A stretch of DNA of 64,000 nt from Lysobacterales bacterium (GCA_026988115.1 JALSLV010000112.1:21365-85364), one strand, 5' to 3'. Positions 8,094-18,897 are shown, counted from the first letter of the stretch. Numbers and translations are program-made. Notes: generated by a model not told the origin, from the sequence alone.

Positions 8094-9537
8094 AGGTAAG
8101 TTTCCATCTTATGGTTTTGCTCGAAAGCGGGGAGGTACCATCGAATCATGGGATAATGAAAAGGCACTTTTGGCATTAAGCCAGTCGGCAACTACCGAAA
8201 CAATAGACGAGTTGCAACGATTTGCAGGGACGCTGTGTGAGGCAAACTTTTATAGCGATGCAGAGTACAAGAATGTTATCCAAAAACTCTACCAGCAACA
8301 AAAAGCCTTATCCGATGATGTTATCGACTTTGAAAACCAACCAGGACTGGCAGAAATTGCCGATGACTTGGGAGAGCCTGAAGATTTACTCGAAAGCAAC
8401 GATGATGCGCCTATTATCCGTTTAATAAATGCCATGTTATCCGATGCAGTAAAGGTAAACGCCTCGGATATTCATATTGAGCCCTTTGAGGACAGAGTAT
8501 CGGTGCGTTACCGAGTCGATGGCACCTTGCAAGAGGTCATTGCACCACCCAAAGCGATTGCACCATTAATTTCATCGCGCATTAAAATTATGTCCAAGTT
8601 GGATATATCCGAAAAACGTTTGCCACAAGATGGACGTATCTCAATCAAAATAGCAGGACGTTCGGTGGATGTACGTGTTTCCACTATTCCTGGAGCATTT
8701 GGTGAGCGTATCGTTATGCGTTTACTGGATAAACAAGCAGGAAAGCTGGATTTAACCCATTTAGGAATGAAAAAGGAAGACTTAATCACCATGGAAAAAA
8801 TGGTCAATTTGCCGCATGGGATTATACTGGTCACAGGACCAACGGGATCAGGAAAAACCACCACTTTATATGCTGGAATCGAAACCATCAACGACCGCAG
8901 TCGTAATATCATGACAGTAGAAGACCCGATTGAATATTATTTAGCTGGTATTTCGCAAACCCAAATTAATTCAAAAATTGACATGACTTTTGCCAAAGGA
9001 TTACGTGCTATTTTGCGTCAAGATCCAGATGTTATCATGGTGGGTGAGATACGTGATTTGGAAACAGCAGAAATTGCTGTTCAGGCAAGTCTAACAGGAC
9101 ATTTGGTGTTGTCCACTTTACACACCAATACAGCCGTGGGTGCCATTACTCGACTAATTGACATGGGGGTTGCTCCATTTTTATTGGCATCCAGTGTTAA
9201 AGCCGTTTTAGCCCAACGGTTGGTTCGTGTGTTAAATCCAAAGACACGAATCGCTTACCAGCCCGATGAAAAAGAATGTGAAATATTCGGCATTAAACCA
9301 CAAACACTGTATAGAGCCGATGATAAATTACCCATTCAAGAAGCCTATTCTGGTCGTACCGGCATTTACGAATTAGTCACGGTTGATGAAAAAATGAAAA
9401 CCTTAATTCATCAAGGGGCATCCGAACAGCAATTAGAAGCTCATGCACGTAAATCTTCGAGCTCAATTCGTGCTGATGGTGTATTGAAAATGCAACAAGG
9501 CATCACCACCGCTGATGAAATTTTGCGTGTAACTTAA
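8086..9537 (+). CDS. gspE: Type II secretion system ATPase GspE, without the usual zinc-binding cysteines
   Basis: GspE is the cytoplasmic hexameric ATPase that powers pseudopilus assembly. The ATG at 8086 overlaps the gspD end by eight bases; an upstream TTG in the same frame is less likely. The 483-aa protein has Walker A GPTGSGKT (251-258), Asp box and Walker B (QDPDVIMVGEIRD). The His box GHLVLSTLHTN and a short N-terminal GspL-binding region are also present. In most GspE proteins two CxxC pairs bind zinc between the conserved RLVR and GRTGIYEL segments. Here that stretch (about 382-422) holds a single Cys. The neighbouring MshE-like ATPase at 28708 keeps both pairs. Confidence 0.94.
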   Translation: MNKGKFPSYGFARKRGGTIESWDNEKALLALSQSATTETIDELQRFAGTLCEANFYSDAEYKNVIQKLYQQQKALSDDVIDFENQPGLAEIADDLGEPEDLLESNDDAPIIRLINAMLSDAVKVNASDIHIEPFEDRVSVRYRVDGTLQEVIAPPKAIAPLISSRIKIMSKLDISEKRLPQDGRISIKIAGRSVDVRVSTIPGAFGERIVMRLLDKQAGKLDLTHLGMKKEDLITMEKMVNLPHGIILVTGPTGSGKTTTLYAGIETINDRSRNIMTVEDPIEYYLAGISQTQINSKIDMTFAKGLRAILRQDPDVIMVGEIRDLETAEIAVQASLTGHLVLSTLHTNTAVGAITRLIDMGVAPFLLASSVKAVLAQRLVRVLNPKTRIAYQPDEKECEIFGIKPQTLYRADDKLPIQEAYSGRTGIYELVTVDEKMKTLIHQGASEQQLEAHARKSSSSIRADGVLKMQQGITTADEILRVT

Positions 9538-9541
9538 ACCG

Positions 9542-10756
9542 ATGGATGCTTATGAATACAAGTCATTAGACCCGTCAGGAAAAACCAAATCAGGCGTGTG
9601 TCAAGCCGATACGGAAAAACATGTCAGGCAAATTTTGCGCCAACAAAACTTAATTCCAATAGAAATTAAAAAGGTTAACGCCCAAGAAATAAGCGGTCAG
9701 AAGGATAAAAAATTCAGTACCACGTTACGAACTGGAGAGTTGCCTATCATTATTCGTCAATTGTCCACTCTTATGAAAGCAGGGTTGCCTTTGGATGAAG
9801 CGTTAAGCACCACAATTGAACAAAGTGATCACAAAAACACAAAAAAAATCCTGATGACATGTCGAGCTAAACTCATGGAAGGGCATACGTTGGCATACGC
9901 CATGGGTTTATTTCCCAAAGCTTTTGATGAACTCATCACCACCAGTGTTGAAGCTGGCGAACAATCAGGGCATTTGGATGAGGTTTTATTGCGATTGTCC
10001 GAATATTTAGAACAACGCCAAGACATGAGCAAACAATCGTGGATGGCATTACTTTATCCTTTGATTTTAATAGTGACATCCATTGCTGTTGTCTCTGGTT
10101 TAATGGTCTATATCGTCCCTAAAGTTATTCAAGTTTTTGAAAACAACAATGCCCAATTACCCGCCATAACCCGTGCATTAGTGTCATTAAGTGATTGGTT
10201 GCGGCATTATGGCATCTATTTTTTGGTGATTTTATTGGTGTTTATCGTTGCCTTTATCTTCACTTTACAGAATAAGCCATTTAAGCACAGGTGGCATCAA
10301 TTTTTATTAAAATTGCCTTTAGCTGGCAGTTTTATTCAGGTTTCACAATCGGCTAAATTCACCCGAACTTTGGGAATATTGACTAAATCCACCGTTCCAA
10401 TCGTGCACGCCTTATCGCTATCATCCAAAGTGGTTAAAAACCTTGCCATAAAACAAGCCATTGAAAAAACAGCAGCGCAAGTGCGAGAAGGTTCCAGTTT
10501 AAGTCAATCACTCAAGTCAAATGGCTACTTCCCTCCCATGACTATACGTCTGATTCACTCAGGCGAGCAATCGGGTATCTTATCAGAGATGCTCGAACGC
10601 GCAGCCGATACCCAAGAACGCGATGTTAATCACCGTTTAAGTTCCATTATTGGCATTATGCAGCCCGTTGCAATTCTCATCGTTGGCATGATGATACTGC
10701 TTATTGTACTGGCGATGTTATTGCCGATATTCCAAATGAATACGATTATTAATTAG
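9542..10756 (+). CDS. gspF: Type II secretion system inner-membrane protein GspF
   Basis: GspF is the polytopic platform protein of the T2SS. The 404-aa product has the two homologous cytoplasmic helical domains (about 70-195 and 270-395) with the typical motifs LMKAGLPLDEAL and VEAGEQSGHLDEVLLRL, then IRLIHSGEQSGILSEML. Three membrane segments are placed as in the family. It starts four bases after gspE. After it the strand changes, so gspG to gspM are not encoded here. Confidence 0.94.
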   Translation: MDAYEYKSLDPSGKTKSGVCQADTEKHVRQILRQQNLIPIEIKKVNAQEISGQKDKKFSTTLRTGELPIIIRQLSTLMKAGLPLDEALSTTIEQSDHKNTKKILMTCRAKLMEGHTLAYAMGLFPKAFDELITTSVEAGEQSGHLDEVLLRLSEYLEQRQDMSKQSWMALLYPLILIVTSIAVVSGLMVYIVPKVIQVFENNNAQLPAITRALVSLSDWLRHYGIYFLVILLVFIVAFIFTLQNKPFKHRWHQFLLKLPLAGSFIQVSQSAKFTRTLGILTKSTVPIVHALSLSSKVVKNLAIKQAIEKTAAQVREGSSLSQSLKSNGYFPPMTIRLIHSGEQSGILSEMLERAADTQERDVNHRLSSIIGIMQPVAILIVGMMILLIVLAMLLPIFQMNTIIN

Positions 10757-10787
10757 GTTTAATATTTTGTTACAATTGCTTTCTTAA

Positions 10788-12038
10788 TCAGAGGCTGTCT
10801 TTTAAATTTTTCTTTAAACCTGAAACAATGGCATGAAAAATTAAAAGAGCAAGAAAATATAAAACCAAATAAGCGAGTAAGGTATTTCCAATAAAATAGG
10901 AAGTGTTATTTTTGTAAGCTTTAAGTTCTTGAGTGTACCACGATAAATTGTTAGCAAAGCTGCTTGTAGGTTTAATTTCAAAAGTGTTGGTAGATGGATT
11001 AAAATCATAGACCTTAAAAGATTTACCGTGCTTGCCATCAGGACTAAATAAAATTTCAGGTTCTTTATCCTTATCTAAATTTATTATTCGAGACAGGAAA
11101 AAAGGGTTGTCGTAGGGATAAAAGGCAAAGTGAAAAACAGTATCGGATTCATCAGCTCCGAATCGTCCCTCATGAATAAGAATCGAGGAGAGCAATGGCT
11201 TGCCATTTTTTGAAACAATATCCACAAACTTATCGCCATCGAAATTTATGTGTTCATTCTTTGCTAAGAAATACTGATTATCAAGGTTTTCTAGCGTTTT
11301 TTGTTTAAAGTGATAATGTGTCCAATTAAAGAAAAGGTTTGTGGTCATAATGAGAGCAAAAAAGACAGCTATTGGTGTATAAAAAAAGTATTTGGCTTTA
11401 TAGTAGGGCTTGATAGCTTGCAAAAAGGCTTTTGATTTTGGAGATGGATTGCTGCGAAATTGTTCTAATTCACCTCTTTTCCAGGCAAAATATTCTTTGG
11501 TTGAGATAAATTGAGGAGTAATTCCTGAGGTTTTCGCTAAGGTGTCTATAAGTTCATTTGAGTTATCGATATTATTCGTGTTAAATGTAATGACCTTATC
11601 ATTGCTTAATCGAATCGCTAATTGCTTGTTGTAAGATGTGTTATAACTGGCATTTGCGACAACCGATGATAGGATATTGCCAATGGCTCGCCCTGTTGCT
11701 TGGGGACTGCTCCCTATCATGGCTCTGTTTCTTTTATTGTGTGGTAGAATTGAGATAAGCACCAATTCTTTAAAGAGGTTTATGTTGTATAGTTCAACTT
11801 TATGCATCAACTTTTTTACAATCATTTCATTTGCATTTATATAAATCGTAACAAAGTTTCGCCCGATTAAGAAACGAGCAATAAAAATAAAAAGCAGAGA
11901 TGAAAAAATACCAAAAATTGAGCCTATTGTGGGGAAGAATAAAGCAAAAATAATACCCGAGCCACCAGAAAAAAAAAGGGGCATCGAAAAAAACAACGAA
12001 AGTGTTCTTGCTGGCTTATTCGTTTTGTAACATTTCAT
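10788..12038 (-). CDS. Multi-pass membrane protein of unknown function
   Basis: I do not recognise this 416-aa protein. It has hydrophobic segments near residues 13-58, one at about 215-233 and one near the C-terminus (about 383-405). A soluble domain between the last two holds a VDIVSKNGK...ILIHEGRFG stretch and NLDKDKEPEILF. The latter resembles an integrin-like or FG-GAP-like strand and loop. The start is 16 bases downstream of the histidine kinase stop on the same strand, so the two may be co-transcribed. A sensory or envelope role is only a guess from that pairing. Confidence 0.65.
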   Translation of the reverse strand: MKCYKTNKPARTLSLFFSMPLFFSGGSGIIFALFFPTIGSIFGIFSSLLFIFIARFLIGRNFVTIYINANEMIVKKLMHKVELYNINLFKELVLISILPHNKRNRAMIGSSPQATGRAIGNILSSVVANASYNTSYNKQLAIRLSNDKVITFNTNNIDNSNELIDTLAKTSGITPQFISTKEYFAWKRGELEQFRSNPSPKSKAFLQAIKPYYKAKYFFYTPIAVFFALIMTTNLFFNWTHYHFKQKTLENLDNQYFLAKNEHINFDGDKFVDIVSKNGKPLLSSILIHEGRFGADESDTVFHFAFYPYDNPFFLSRIINLDKDKEPEILFSPDGKHGKSFKVYDFNPSTNTFEIKPTSSFANNLSWYTQELKAYKNNTSYFIGNTLLAYLVLYFLALLIFHAIVSGLKKNLKDSL

Positions 12039-12054
12039 GGTAATAATAAAATCC

Positions 12055-14280
12055 TTATAGGTCTAATTTGCTCTTAATTTGTTTTTTAGTGTTTGCATAA
12101 ACAGTTTTGAGTTGGTTGAAATTATTGGGTAAACTCTTATATTCTTTTTGTTTTAAGTTGTTTTCTAACATGATGCAACTTGCGTTTAATCGCATACAAC
12201 CAATGGTAGCCGATGCCCCTTTGAGGGAGTGCACCATTTTTTGAGCTTTGTCAAAATCTTTGTTTTTCAGTGAAGCGTGCAAATCCACCACTGTTTCTGC
12301 CATCGAAACAAGAGAATGTTGACACACTTTCACAACCAATTCATGATTGCCTGAAACGCGTTGGTTAATGGCATTGTAGTCGAAAATAATGGCTTCTTTA
12401 TATTGTTTATTTTGAGGAGTTGTTTTTTCTTTTGCTGTTGAATTATTTTCTGTTTGTGTTTCTTTGACTTCTGTTTTATTTGTGTTTGTTTCACTTTGTT
12501 TTCTGTCCTTGTGTAACCAATATTGTAATTTTTGTTGGATAACGTCTATTTCTATGGGTTTGGTCATGTAATCATCCATTCCAGAGGATAGGCATTTTTC
12601 TCTGTCTCCAACCATTGCACTTGCCGTCATGGCGACAATAGCAATGTTGTAATTTCTTTGCTGAGGTTTTAATTGCCTAATTTTTCTTGTCGCTTCATAA
12701 CCATCCATTTCTGGCATGTGGCAATCCATAAAAACCAAATCAAAATCTTTTTGTTCCAAGGCTTCTAATGCACCTAAACCGTTTTTTGCACTGCTTACCT
12801 TGGCGCCAAGCACTTCAAGCATATCCTGAGCCACCATTATATTTGTTTCATTATCATCAACGATAAGAATGTTAGCGTCATTATGGTATATGTGTTTTTT
12901 GGAATGGTGAGTGTGCTGTGGCGTGTCAATTTTCTCAAGTCTTACAGTAAAGGAGATATGGGTTCCTTTGTTTGATGTTTCTTTAATAGCGATGTCGCCG
13001 CCTAAAAGTGAAGCTAATTGTTTGCAAATACTTAAACCCAATCCTGTTCCTCCGTATTTCCTGGTGGTGGAATTATCGGCCTGAGTAAATCGTTCAAATA
13101 TTGTATTCTTTTGCTCTGGACTAATGCCAATGCCAGTATCAATGACATCAAATTCTAAGATGGTAAATAGGTCATTGCTATAGTTTGGTTTACAATTAAT
13201 AGTTATGGAACCCTTCTCGGTAAATTTGAGTGAATTACTAATAAGGTTATTGAGGATTTGTTTAATCCTTCTAGAGTCTCCCTTAAACCACCGATTTAAT
13301 TCAGGCGAACAATTGCATCTATAATTTAAGCCCGTGGCTCTTATGCTGCTACTGACATTAGAGGAAATATCGCTAATAAATTCAGTAAAGTTAAAGTCAT
13401 GCAAGTCAACGCTCAACATTCCTGCTTCAATCTTAGAGAAATCAAGAATGTCATTAATAATGGCAAGCATAGAATTGGCACTGCTTTGAATTGCGTGCGC
13501 TCTTTGTTTTTGTTCTTCAGAAAGTTCATCCATTAACAGTAAACTCAAGTTGCCCAAAACTCCATTCATGGGTGTGCGAATTTCATGGCTCATATTGGCA
13601 AGAAAGTCAGACTTTGCCTTATTGGAAATTTCCGACTGTTCGTAGAGCTCTTTAAACTTTAAGTCGGTTTCATGAAATTGCATTTTTGTTTTTTTAGAAT
13701 CAAGTTTAAGCCGTATTTTTTCTTTTAAATTGTGGTTAAGCTTCTTTGCGATAAATAAAGAAATAACCAGTAACAAAAAGAAGTAAAATGCTAAGACTAA
13801 GCTATTCTCATGGCGAGAATATAAAATGTTTGCAATTAAAGGTATTAAGATAACAGCAGAAAAAATTCGAACCGCTTTTAAACTAGCAAAAATTGTACCA
13901 ACAGAAGCAGCCACCACACCCGTAATAGTTAGATACAATAAAGACTCTTCAATTAAGGCATTTTCTGGGTATAAAATTATTCCAGCAACACCCCAAGACA
14001 GTGCGGCGAGTAATGTGGACAGTAGAAATCGACGTTCCCAAAAAAGAGTGTCGATACTTAGGGATTCTTTCTTTAAATTGTAGCTGTGTTTAATATAAAA
14101 CCCAAAAGATGTGGATAAAAGCAACAGGGAGAGCCACATAATTTTTTTTTCAAACAGTATTTGATCTCTCAGGACAAAAAGTAAAACTATTGCGGAAAAT
14201 AGATAGCCTAAATTAGTATAAACTAAGGTGTCGTATAAAATAGTGAGTCTTTGGCGACTCATTCCCGTGTTTTTTTTCAC
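12055..14280 (-). CDS. Hybrid sensor histidine kinase with receiver and HPt domains
   Basis: This 741-aa membrane kinase follows the BarA/ArcB plan. About six N-terminal membrane segments (18-178) have no large periplasmic loop. A coiled coil leads to HisKA with phospho-acceptor His232 ([11 protein letters not shown]). The HATPase_c domain (about 335-450) has DTGIGI and GGTGLGLSI. The receiver domain (470-590) has Asp519 in [11 protein letters not shown], and a C-terminal HPt has His684 ([11 protein letters not shown]). A Thr/Glu-rich linker lies at about 592-628. The start is a GTG; an in-frame ATG six codons later is possible. No response regulator is adjacent, so the output is unknown. Confidence 0.92.
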   Translation of the reverse strand: MKKNTGMSRQRLTILYDTLVYTNLGYLFSAIVLLFVLRDQILFEKKIMWLSLLLLSTSFGFYIKHSYNLKKESLSIDTLFWERRFLLSTLLAALSWGVAGIILYPENALIEESLLYLTITGVVAASVGTIFASLKAVRIFSAVILIPLIANILYSRHENSLVLAFYFFLLLVISLFIAKKLNHNLKEKIRLKLDSKKTKMQFHETDLKFKELYEQSEISNKAKSDFLANMSHEIRTPMNGVLGNLSLLLMDELSEEQKQRAHAIQSSANSMLAIINDILDFSKIEAGMLSVDLHDFNFTEFISDISSNVSSSIRATGLNYRCNCSPELNRWFKGDSRRIKQILNNLISNSLKFTEKGSITINCKPNYSNDLFTILEFDVIDTGIGISPEQKNTIFERFTQADNSTTRKYGGTGLGLSICKQLASLLGGDIAIKETSNKGTHISFTVRLEKIDTPQHTHHSKKHIYHNDANILIVDDNETNIMVAQDMLEVLGAKVSSAKNGLGALEALEQKDFDLVFMDCHMPEMDGYEATRKIRQLKPQQRNYNIAIVAMTASAMVGDREKCLSSGMDDYMTKPIEIDVIQQKLQYWLHKDRKQSETNTNKTEVKETQTENNSTAKEKTTPQNKQYKEAIIFDYNAINQRVSGNHELVVKVCQHSLVSMAETVVDLHASLKNKDFDKAQKMVHSLKGASATIGCMRLNASCIMLENNLKQKEYKSLPNNFNQLKTVYANTKKQIKSKLDL

Positions 14281-14551
14281 TCTTTTGCCATTTGTAATTA
14301 ATTAATAAATTTAACTCCTAAATTAAGGGAGAAAAAGGGTTAATGTATACATGGGATTATTTTTAGGGTTGAAATTATTATATCTGCACACTTGTTATAG
14401 TTTACATCTGTCTTAAACGCTATGCAATTATCACGGATATATTTTGTGCTTTCTACGGGTTTCTTAGAAATGAATATTCGACAAAATATTTCTGTTAAGA
14501 TGTGCTTAACAAAGGTAAACTAGCGTACACCTTAACTTTTGGTTTAAATTT

Positions 14552-16963
14552 ATGAGAAAGCAACTGTTTTTTTTACTTTTAATTATGCAACAAACATGGG
14601 CAATAGACTCACAAGTCATCAGTGTTTATTCTCCAAGTGTTCAAAATAAAGTTGTGCGTGCTTATTATGCCGATGTCTCTTCTATTCAACCCTTAAGTGA
14701 AATTACTGTGCCGTGGGAAGTTAATACAGATCAGAAGTATGCAGTTTTTATGTTGGAGAGTAAAAAAGATTTTGAACGGATTAAAAAACTTGGATTCGTA
14801 TTGCGCCTTGATAAAAAGCTACAAGCTAAATTAGATCGTGACAAAAGTGTGGCAAAGAATAAAAGTGTAACAAAAGCAGTGACAGGAATTCCTGGTTATT
14901 CGTGTTATGCAACGGTGGAAGAAACTTTTAGTCGCATGAATACAATGGCAGCAAACTATCCTGATTTTACGGAAATTATTGATATTGGCGACAGTTGGGA
15001 AAAAACAATGAATGCTGCAAATGGGTACGATATGCGGGTATTGAAAATAACCAATAAAAACATTGTAGAAACAAAACCAGTATTATTTATTTCATCAGCG
15101 GTACATGCTCGCGAATATTCAACGGCTGAATTGACAACTCGATTTGCTGAGTATTTATTGAGTCATTATGCTACAGATTCGGATGTTAAATGGATGCTTG
15201 ATCACCAAGAAGTGCAATTTTTATTGCACAATAATCCCGATGGGCGCAAAAAAGCAGAAGCTCAAGTCGGTGGCAACCCAGGGTGGCGAAAAAACACCAA
15301 TCAAGCCTATTGTGCACCTGCAAGTAACACCCGAGGAGCTGACTTAAATAGAAATTACCCATTTGAATGGCTTGCATCAACGCCATCAGATGAATGCAGC
15401 TCGACCTTTTCGGGTTCAGCCCCTCAATCAGAACCAGAAATCAGTTCATTAGTGTCGTACATTAATACAATTTACGATGATAACCGTGGAATAGGGATAA
15501 ATGACGCCGCTCCCGAAGACACACCGGGTGTTTTTATTGATGTGCACAGTTACAGCGAATTAATCCTGTGGCCCTGGGGTTATACCTCAGGGCTGTCTCC
15601 CAATGAAAGTCAATTTTCTGCCTTTGGGCGACGTGTGGCGTATTTTAATGGCTATAAACCACAACATGCCGCACAACTTTATACCGCTGCGGGCGTTTCT
15701 ATTGATACGACATATGGTGATTTAGGTGTGGCTTCAATTGTTTATGAATTGGGCACTGCATTTTATCAAGACTGCGCCACTTTTGAGTCGCAAATATTGC
15801 CTGATAATCTGCAATCATTGTTGTATGTTAGCCGAGTCACCAGAACCCCGTACATTACCCCTTTTGGTCCCGATATTGAAAATTTATCACTAGTGCCAAA
15901 TGTTATTTTGTCGAATGAATCAAGCACTGTTTTAGGCGTAGCAAATGATGATAGGTATAATCACAGCAACGGTATTCAGAGTGTCGGGCAAGTGCAAAAT
16001 GTTGAATCTTTTATTAATGTTTTGCCTTGGCAAACAGCCAATGGTTCAAGTTTAGCCGCAACCGATGGTACTTTTGATAGCAGTTTAGAAAATTTTTCAG
16101 GAATAATTAATGGCTCAGCTCTTAATATGGGCCAGAATACGGTTTTTGTCGTTTCGACAGATAATGAGGGTAAGCGTGGTGCGGTTTATTCAAAATTTGT
16201 TGATGTGGTTACACCCGCTCAAATCACTGCATTCAGTGGTCGTGTTATTGATGCAATTACAGCTTTGCCAGTGCCTGATGTGTTTTTAACAATAAATAAC
16301 TCTGCGGCTCGAACCAATGCCGCAGGCGACTACAGCCAAAACGTTTACCCTGCTAGTAATGCCGATGTTGTGGCAAGTCAGGTGGGCTATGCCACTCAAA
16401 TCGTTGATAATATCGATATTATTGCAGGACAAAGCATCAGCAAAGATTTTCAGTTAGAGCCTTTTTGCAACTACACCTTAGACACAATAGAAAGCGGTAT
16501 TAATTCGTGGGTAGCGGATTCACCTTGGGGTATTACCACAAGCAAGTCAGTTAGTCCAAGTCATTCTTGGACTGACAGCCCCAATGGAAATTACCAAAAC
16601 AACCTTTCAGTTTCTTTGACCTCTGAAACAATTAATGTCGCTAACATGGTGGGTTTGCAGTTATCATTCAACAGTTTTTGTGATACCGAAGCAGGTTACG
16701 ATTATGGTCTTGTTGAAGTGAGTTTTGATGGCGGACCCTGGGCTGGGATATTTAGTTGTGATGGCGATGCAAATTGGAAATTAATTAACCAAGAGGTAGC
16801 CATTGAATCGGGAGCGGTTTCCATGCAATACCGCTTTAGATTAACAACGGACGTAGCTGTAACGGCGGATGGGTGGTATGTTGATGATGTTAAGTTGATA
16901 GCTGCTGGTCAAGTCTGTCATGCCGTTAATCCTGATGTGTTATTCAAAAACAGTTTTGAATAA
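14552..16963 (+). CDS. Secreted zinc carboxypeptidase (M14) with accessory domains and F-x-N-S-F-E tail
   Basis: This is an 803-aa exported metallopeptidase. A signal peptide (1-17) and an inhibitory-type prosegment precede the M14 domain. Zinc ligands are His185 and Glu188 (HAREYST) and His332 (DVHSYSE); catalytic Glu399 lies in VYELG. Substrate-binding residues ADLNRNYP and a Tyr near 388 are also present. An Ig-like or carboxypeptidase-regulatory repeat follows (about 565-645), then a MAM/jelly-roll-like domain (about 655-790), and the protein ends in LFKNSFE. It is a plausible T2SS substrate because gspC-F is nearby. It stands alone between a divergent kinase and ftsE. Confidence 0.92.
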   Translation: MRKQLFFLLLIMQQTWAIDSQVISVYSPSVQNKVVRAYYADVSSIQPLSEITVPWEVNTDQKYAVFMLESKKDFERIKKLGFVLRLDKKLQAKLDRDKSVAKNKSVTKAVTGIPGYSCYATVEETFSRMNTMAANYPDFTEIIDIGDSWEKTMNAANGYDMRVLKITNKNIVETKPVLFISSAVHAREYSTAELTTRFAEYLLSHYATDSDVKWMLDHQEVQFLLHNNPDGRKKAEAQVGGNPGWRKNTNQAYCAPASNTRGADLNRNYPFEWLASTPSDECSSTFSGSAPQSEPEISSLVSYINTIYDDNRGIGINDAAPEDTPGVFIDVHSYSELILWPWGYTSGLSPNESQFSAFGRRVAYFNGYKPQHAAQLYTAAGVSIDTTYGDLGVASIVYELGTAFYQDCATFESQILPDNLQSLLYVSRVTRTPYITPFGPDIENLSLVPNVILSNESSTVLGVANDDRYNHSNGIQSVGQVQNVESFINVLPWQTANGSSLAATDGTFDSSLENFSGIINGSALNMGQNTVFVVSTDNEGKRGAVYSKFVDVVTPAQITAFSGRVIDAITALPVPDVFLTINNSAARTNAAGDYSQNVYPASNADVVASQVGYATQIVDNIDIIAGQSISKDFQLEPFCNYTLDTIESGINSWVADSPWGITTSKSVSPSHSWTDSPNGNYQNNLSVSLTSETINVANMVGLQLSFNSFCDTEAGYDYGLVEVSFDGGPWAGIFSCDGDANWKLINQEVAIESGAVSMQYRFRLTTDVAVTADGWYVDDVKLIAAGQVCHAVNPDVLFKNSFE

Positions 16964-16990
16964 ATGCGAATTGTTCTATAATTGTTGATT

Positions 16991-17677
16991 ATGATAAGTT
17001 TTAAACGGGTTTCAAAAAGTTACGGTAAAGACAACAAAGCATTGCGTGATGTTAGCTTTGAGGTTGAAGCAGGTGAAATGTTGTTTTTAACAGGTCATTC
17101 AGGAGCGGGCAAGACAACCATTTTAAGATTACTTATGATGATGCAACCAATCAGTTATGGTCAATTATGTGTTAATGGCAAAGACATTAACACAATCAAA
17201 ACAAAAGATATTCACAAATACCGACTCAATATCGGCATGATATTTCAAGACCATCGCTTATTAGATAATAAAACGGTACTTGAAAATGTCGCGCTGCCCT
17301 TACAAATAAGAGGTTACTCGGACTCTTACAGTTTCAAAAGTGCACGCGCAGCCTTGCAACAAGTCAGTATTGGTGAAAAAGCAGAGTTCTACCCACAAGA
17401 ATTATCCAGCGGTCAACAACAGCGTGTTGGTATTGCCCGTGCGTTTGTGGCAAAGCCTTCATTAATACTGGCAGATGAGCCAACAGGAAATCTTGATCCC
17501 GACTTGTCATTGGAACTCATGCAAATATTTGAAGAGTTAAACAAGCAAGGCATGACTATAATTATTGCTTCACATGATTTGTTTCTCATCAAACGTCTGC
17601 AAAAAAGAGTATTAGTGCTTGATAAAGGTGAATTAATCGATGATTTTAATCCGCAACCCAACCCGTATGCTCCATGA
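16991..17677 (+). CDS. ftsE: Cell division ATP-binding protein FtsE
   Basis: FtsE is the cytoplasmic ABC ATPase that works with FtsX to activate septal peptidoglycan hydrolases. The 228-aa protein has Walker A GHSGAGKT (35-42), the ABC signature LSSGQ (138-142) and Walker B ILADEP. Its length is normal. The ATG at 16991 was chosen over upstream TTG codons because MISFKRVSKSY matches the family start. The gene overlaps ftsX by four bases. The preceding gene ends 27 bases before, so an own promoter is not obvious. Confidence 0.94.
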   Translation: MISFKRVSKSYGKDNKALRDVSFEVEAGEMLFLTGHSGAGKTTILRLLMMMQPISYGQLCVNGKDINTIKTKDIHKYRLNIGMIFQDHRLLDNKTVLENVALPLQIRGYSDSYSFKSARAALQQVSIGEKAEFYPQELSSGQQQRVGIARAFVAKPSLILADEPTGNLDPDLSLELMQIFEELNKQGMTIIIASHDLFLIKRLQKRVLVLDKGELIDDFNPQPNPYAP

Positions 17678-18609
17678 TAAAAAAAGCCTCGCAACCCAAT
17701 GGATTAGTCAAATACACACGTGGGCATAAGCGCGCTTTAGGTGAAGGGCTTTCTATGCCATGGAAACAGCCAATAAAATCTTTCATGACCATTTTGACCT
17801 TAGCGATTTGTTTTTTTATTCCTTTATTTTTATGGACTATTTGGCTTAATTACGACGAACTCAAAGAATCTTGGCAGCAACAGGGTAGTATTGCTGTTTT
17901 TCTTGAGGGTAAAATGGATTTGAAAGAAGCGGGTATCTTTATGCAAGAAATAAAGGAAATGCCATTGGTTGACACAGCGGTCTTAACCGATTCCAATCAA
18001 GTTAAAAAATCCTTGTTTGAAGATGCGCAATTTTCACAAGTCATGGATTTAATTCAAGCTCAGGATTTTCCCAAACAAATATCAGTCAAGGTAAAATCGG
18101 ATACCGCCGTTGAGCTAGTGGATGATTTTGTCAATAACCTGACAATAAACCCCCAAGTTGAATACGTTAGTTACGATAAACAATGGTTGACTCAGCTCGA
18201 AGCCATTACCCAAACGCTTTTACAAATGGCACGAATCAGTGCGTTAATGTTCCTTTTAATTGTGATGGTTATTTTGGGCAATACCATTGCTAATGAAATT
18301 ACCGATCACAAAAGTGAATTAAGGTTACTGGAATTAATTGGAGCCAGTGATGCACAAACACGGCGGAGTTTTTTGTATATGGGTGTGGTTTTAGGCACTA
18401 TTGCTGCTTTGCTGTCTTTATTGTTTTTAAGTGTTAGTTTTTATTGGTTGGAAGATACTGTAGCAAGCTTAGTGCAAAATTTTGGTATGAATATCACTTT
18501 GCATGGATTGAATGTTGCGCAAGTATTAAGTGTCTTAATCGCAGCTATTCTCGTGACGTGGATAGCAGCACGATTAAGCTTGTCTTCTCAACAATTAAAT
18601 CAGATTTAA
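17674..18609 (+). CDS. ftsX: Cell division protein FtsX
   Basis: FtsX is the membrane partner of FtsE. The 311-aa protein has a cytoplasmic N-terminus, a first membrane helix (about residues 39-58) and the periplasmic domain (about 60-180). Three more helices form the C-terminal permease domain (about 183-300, with ELRLLELIGASDAQTRRSFLYMG). Its ATG overlaps the ftsE stop (ATGA), giving the usual ftsEX pair. ftsY and rpoH, which flank ftsEX in many gammaproteobacteria, are absent here. Confidence 0.93.
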   Translation: MIKKASQPNGLVKYTRGHKRALGEGLSMPWKQPIKSFMTILTLAICFFIPLFLWTIWLNYDELKESWQQQGSIAVFLEGKMDLKEAGIFMQEIKEMPLVDTAVLTDSNQVKKSLFEDAQFSQVMDLIQAQDFPKQISVKVKSDTAVELVDDFVNNLTINPQVEYVSYDKQWLTQLEAITQTLLQMARISALMFLLIVMVILGNTIANEITDHKSELRLLELIGASDAQTRRSFLYMGVVLGTIAALLSLLFLSVSFYWLEDTVASLVQNFGMNITLHGLNVAQVLSVLIAAILVTWIAARLSLSSQQLNQI

Positions 18610-18897
18610 TTTTCCTCTCCTTCTAAAGATTAAAAGTGCGTGACAAAAAATGTCAGCCTTCTTTTTACCACCTAAAAAAGTTTGTTTTTTTCAAAAAAAT
18701 AACAAAAACCCCCGAAAAATAAGCACTCTGTCACAGAAATTACAAACATTTGCAACATTTGTTATAACGCTTTTTCAATTAATAATTCAATAATGCAAAC
18801 AATCTCAAAGCATCGTGAGACATAAATATTGTCATTGCTCTTATGGTTTTTTGAAAATTTAAATTGAAAATTAATTCGTCAAACAGGGGTTTATATT

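Noticed and set aside
4415..10756. Complete type II secretion locus
   Set aside because: Only C, D, E and F are present; neighbouring reading frames do not encode pseudopilins or GspL/M.
18610..18897. A sigma-54 or strong sigma-70 promoter before the first pilin gene
   Set aside because: TTGTCA and TTGCTC sequences occur but none has a convincing -10 at proper spacing, and no GG-N10-GC motif is present. The stretch holds no gene.
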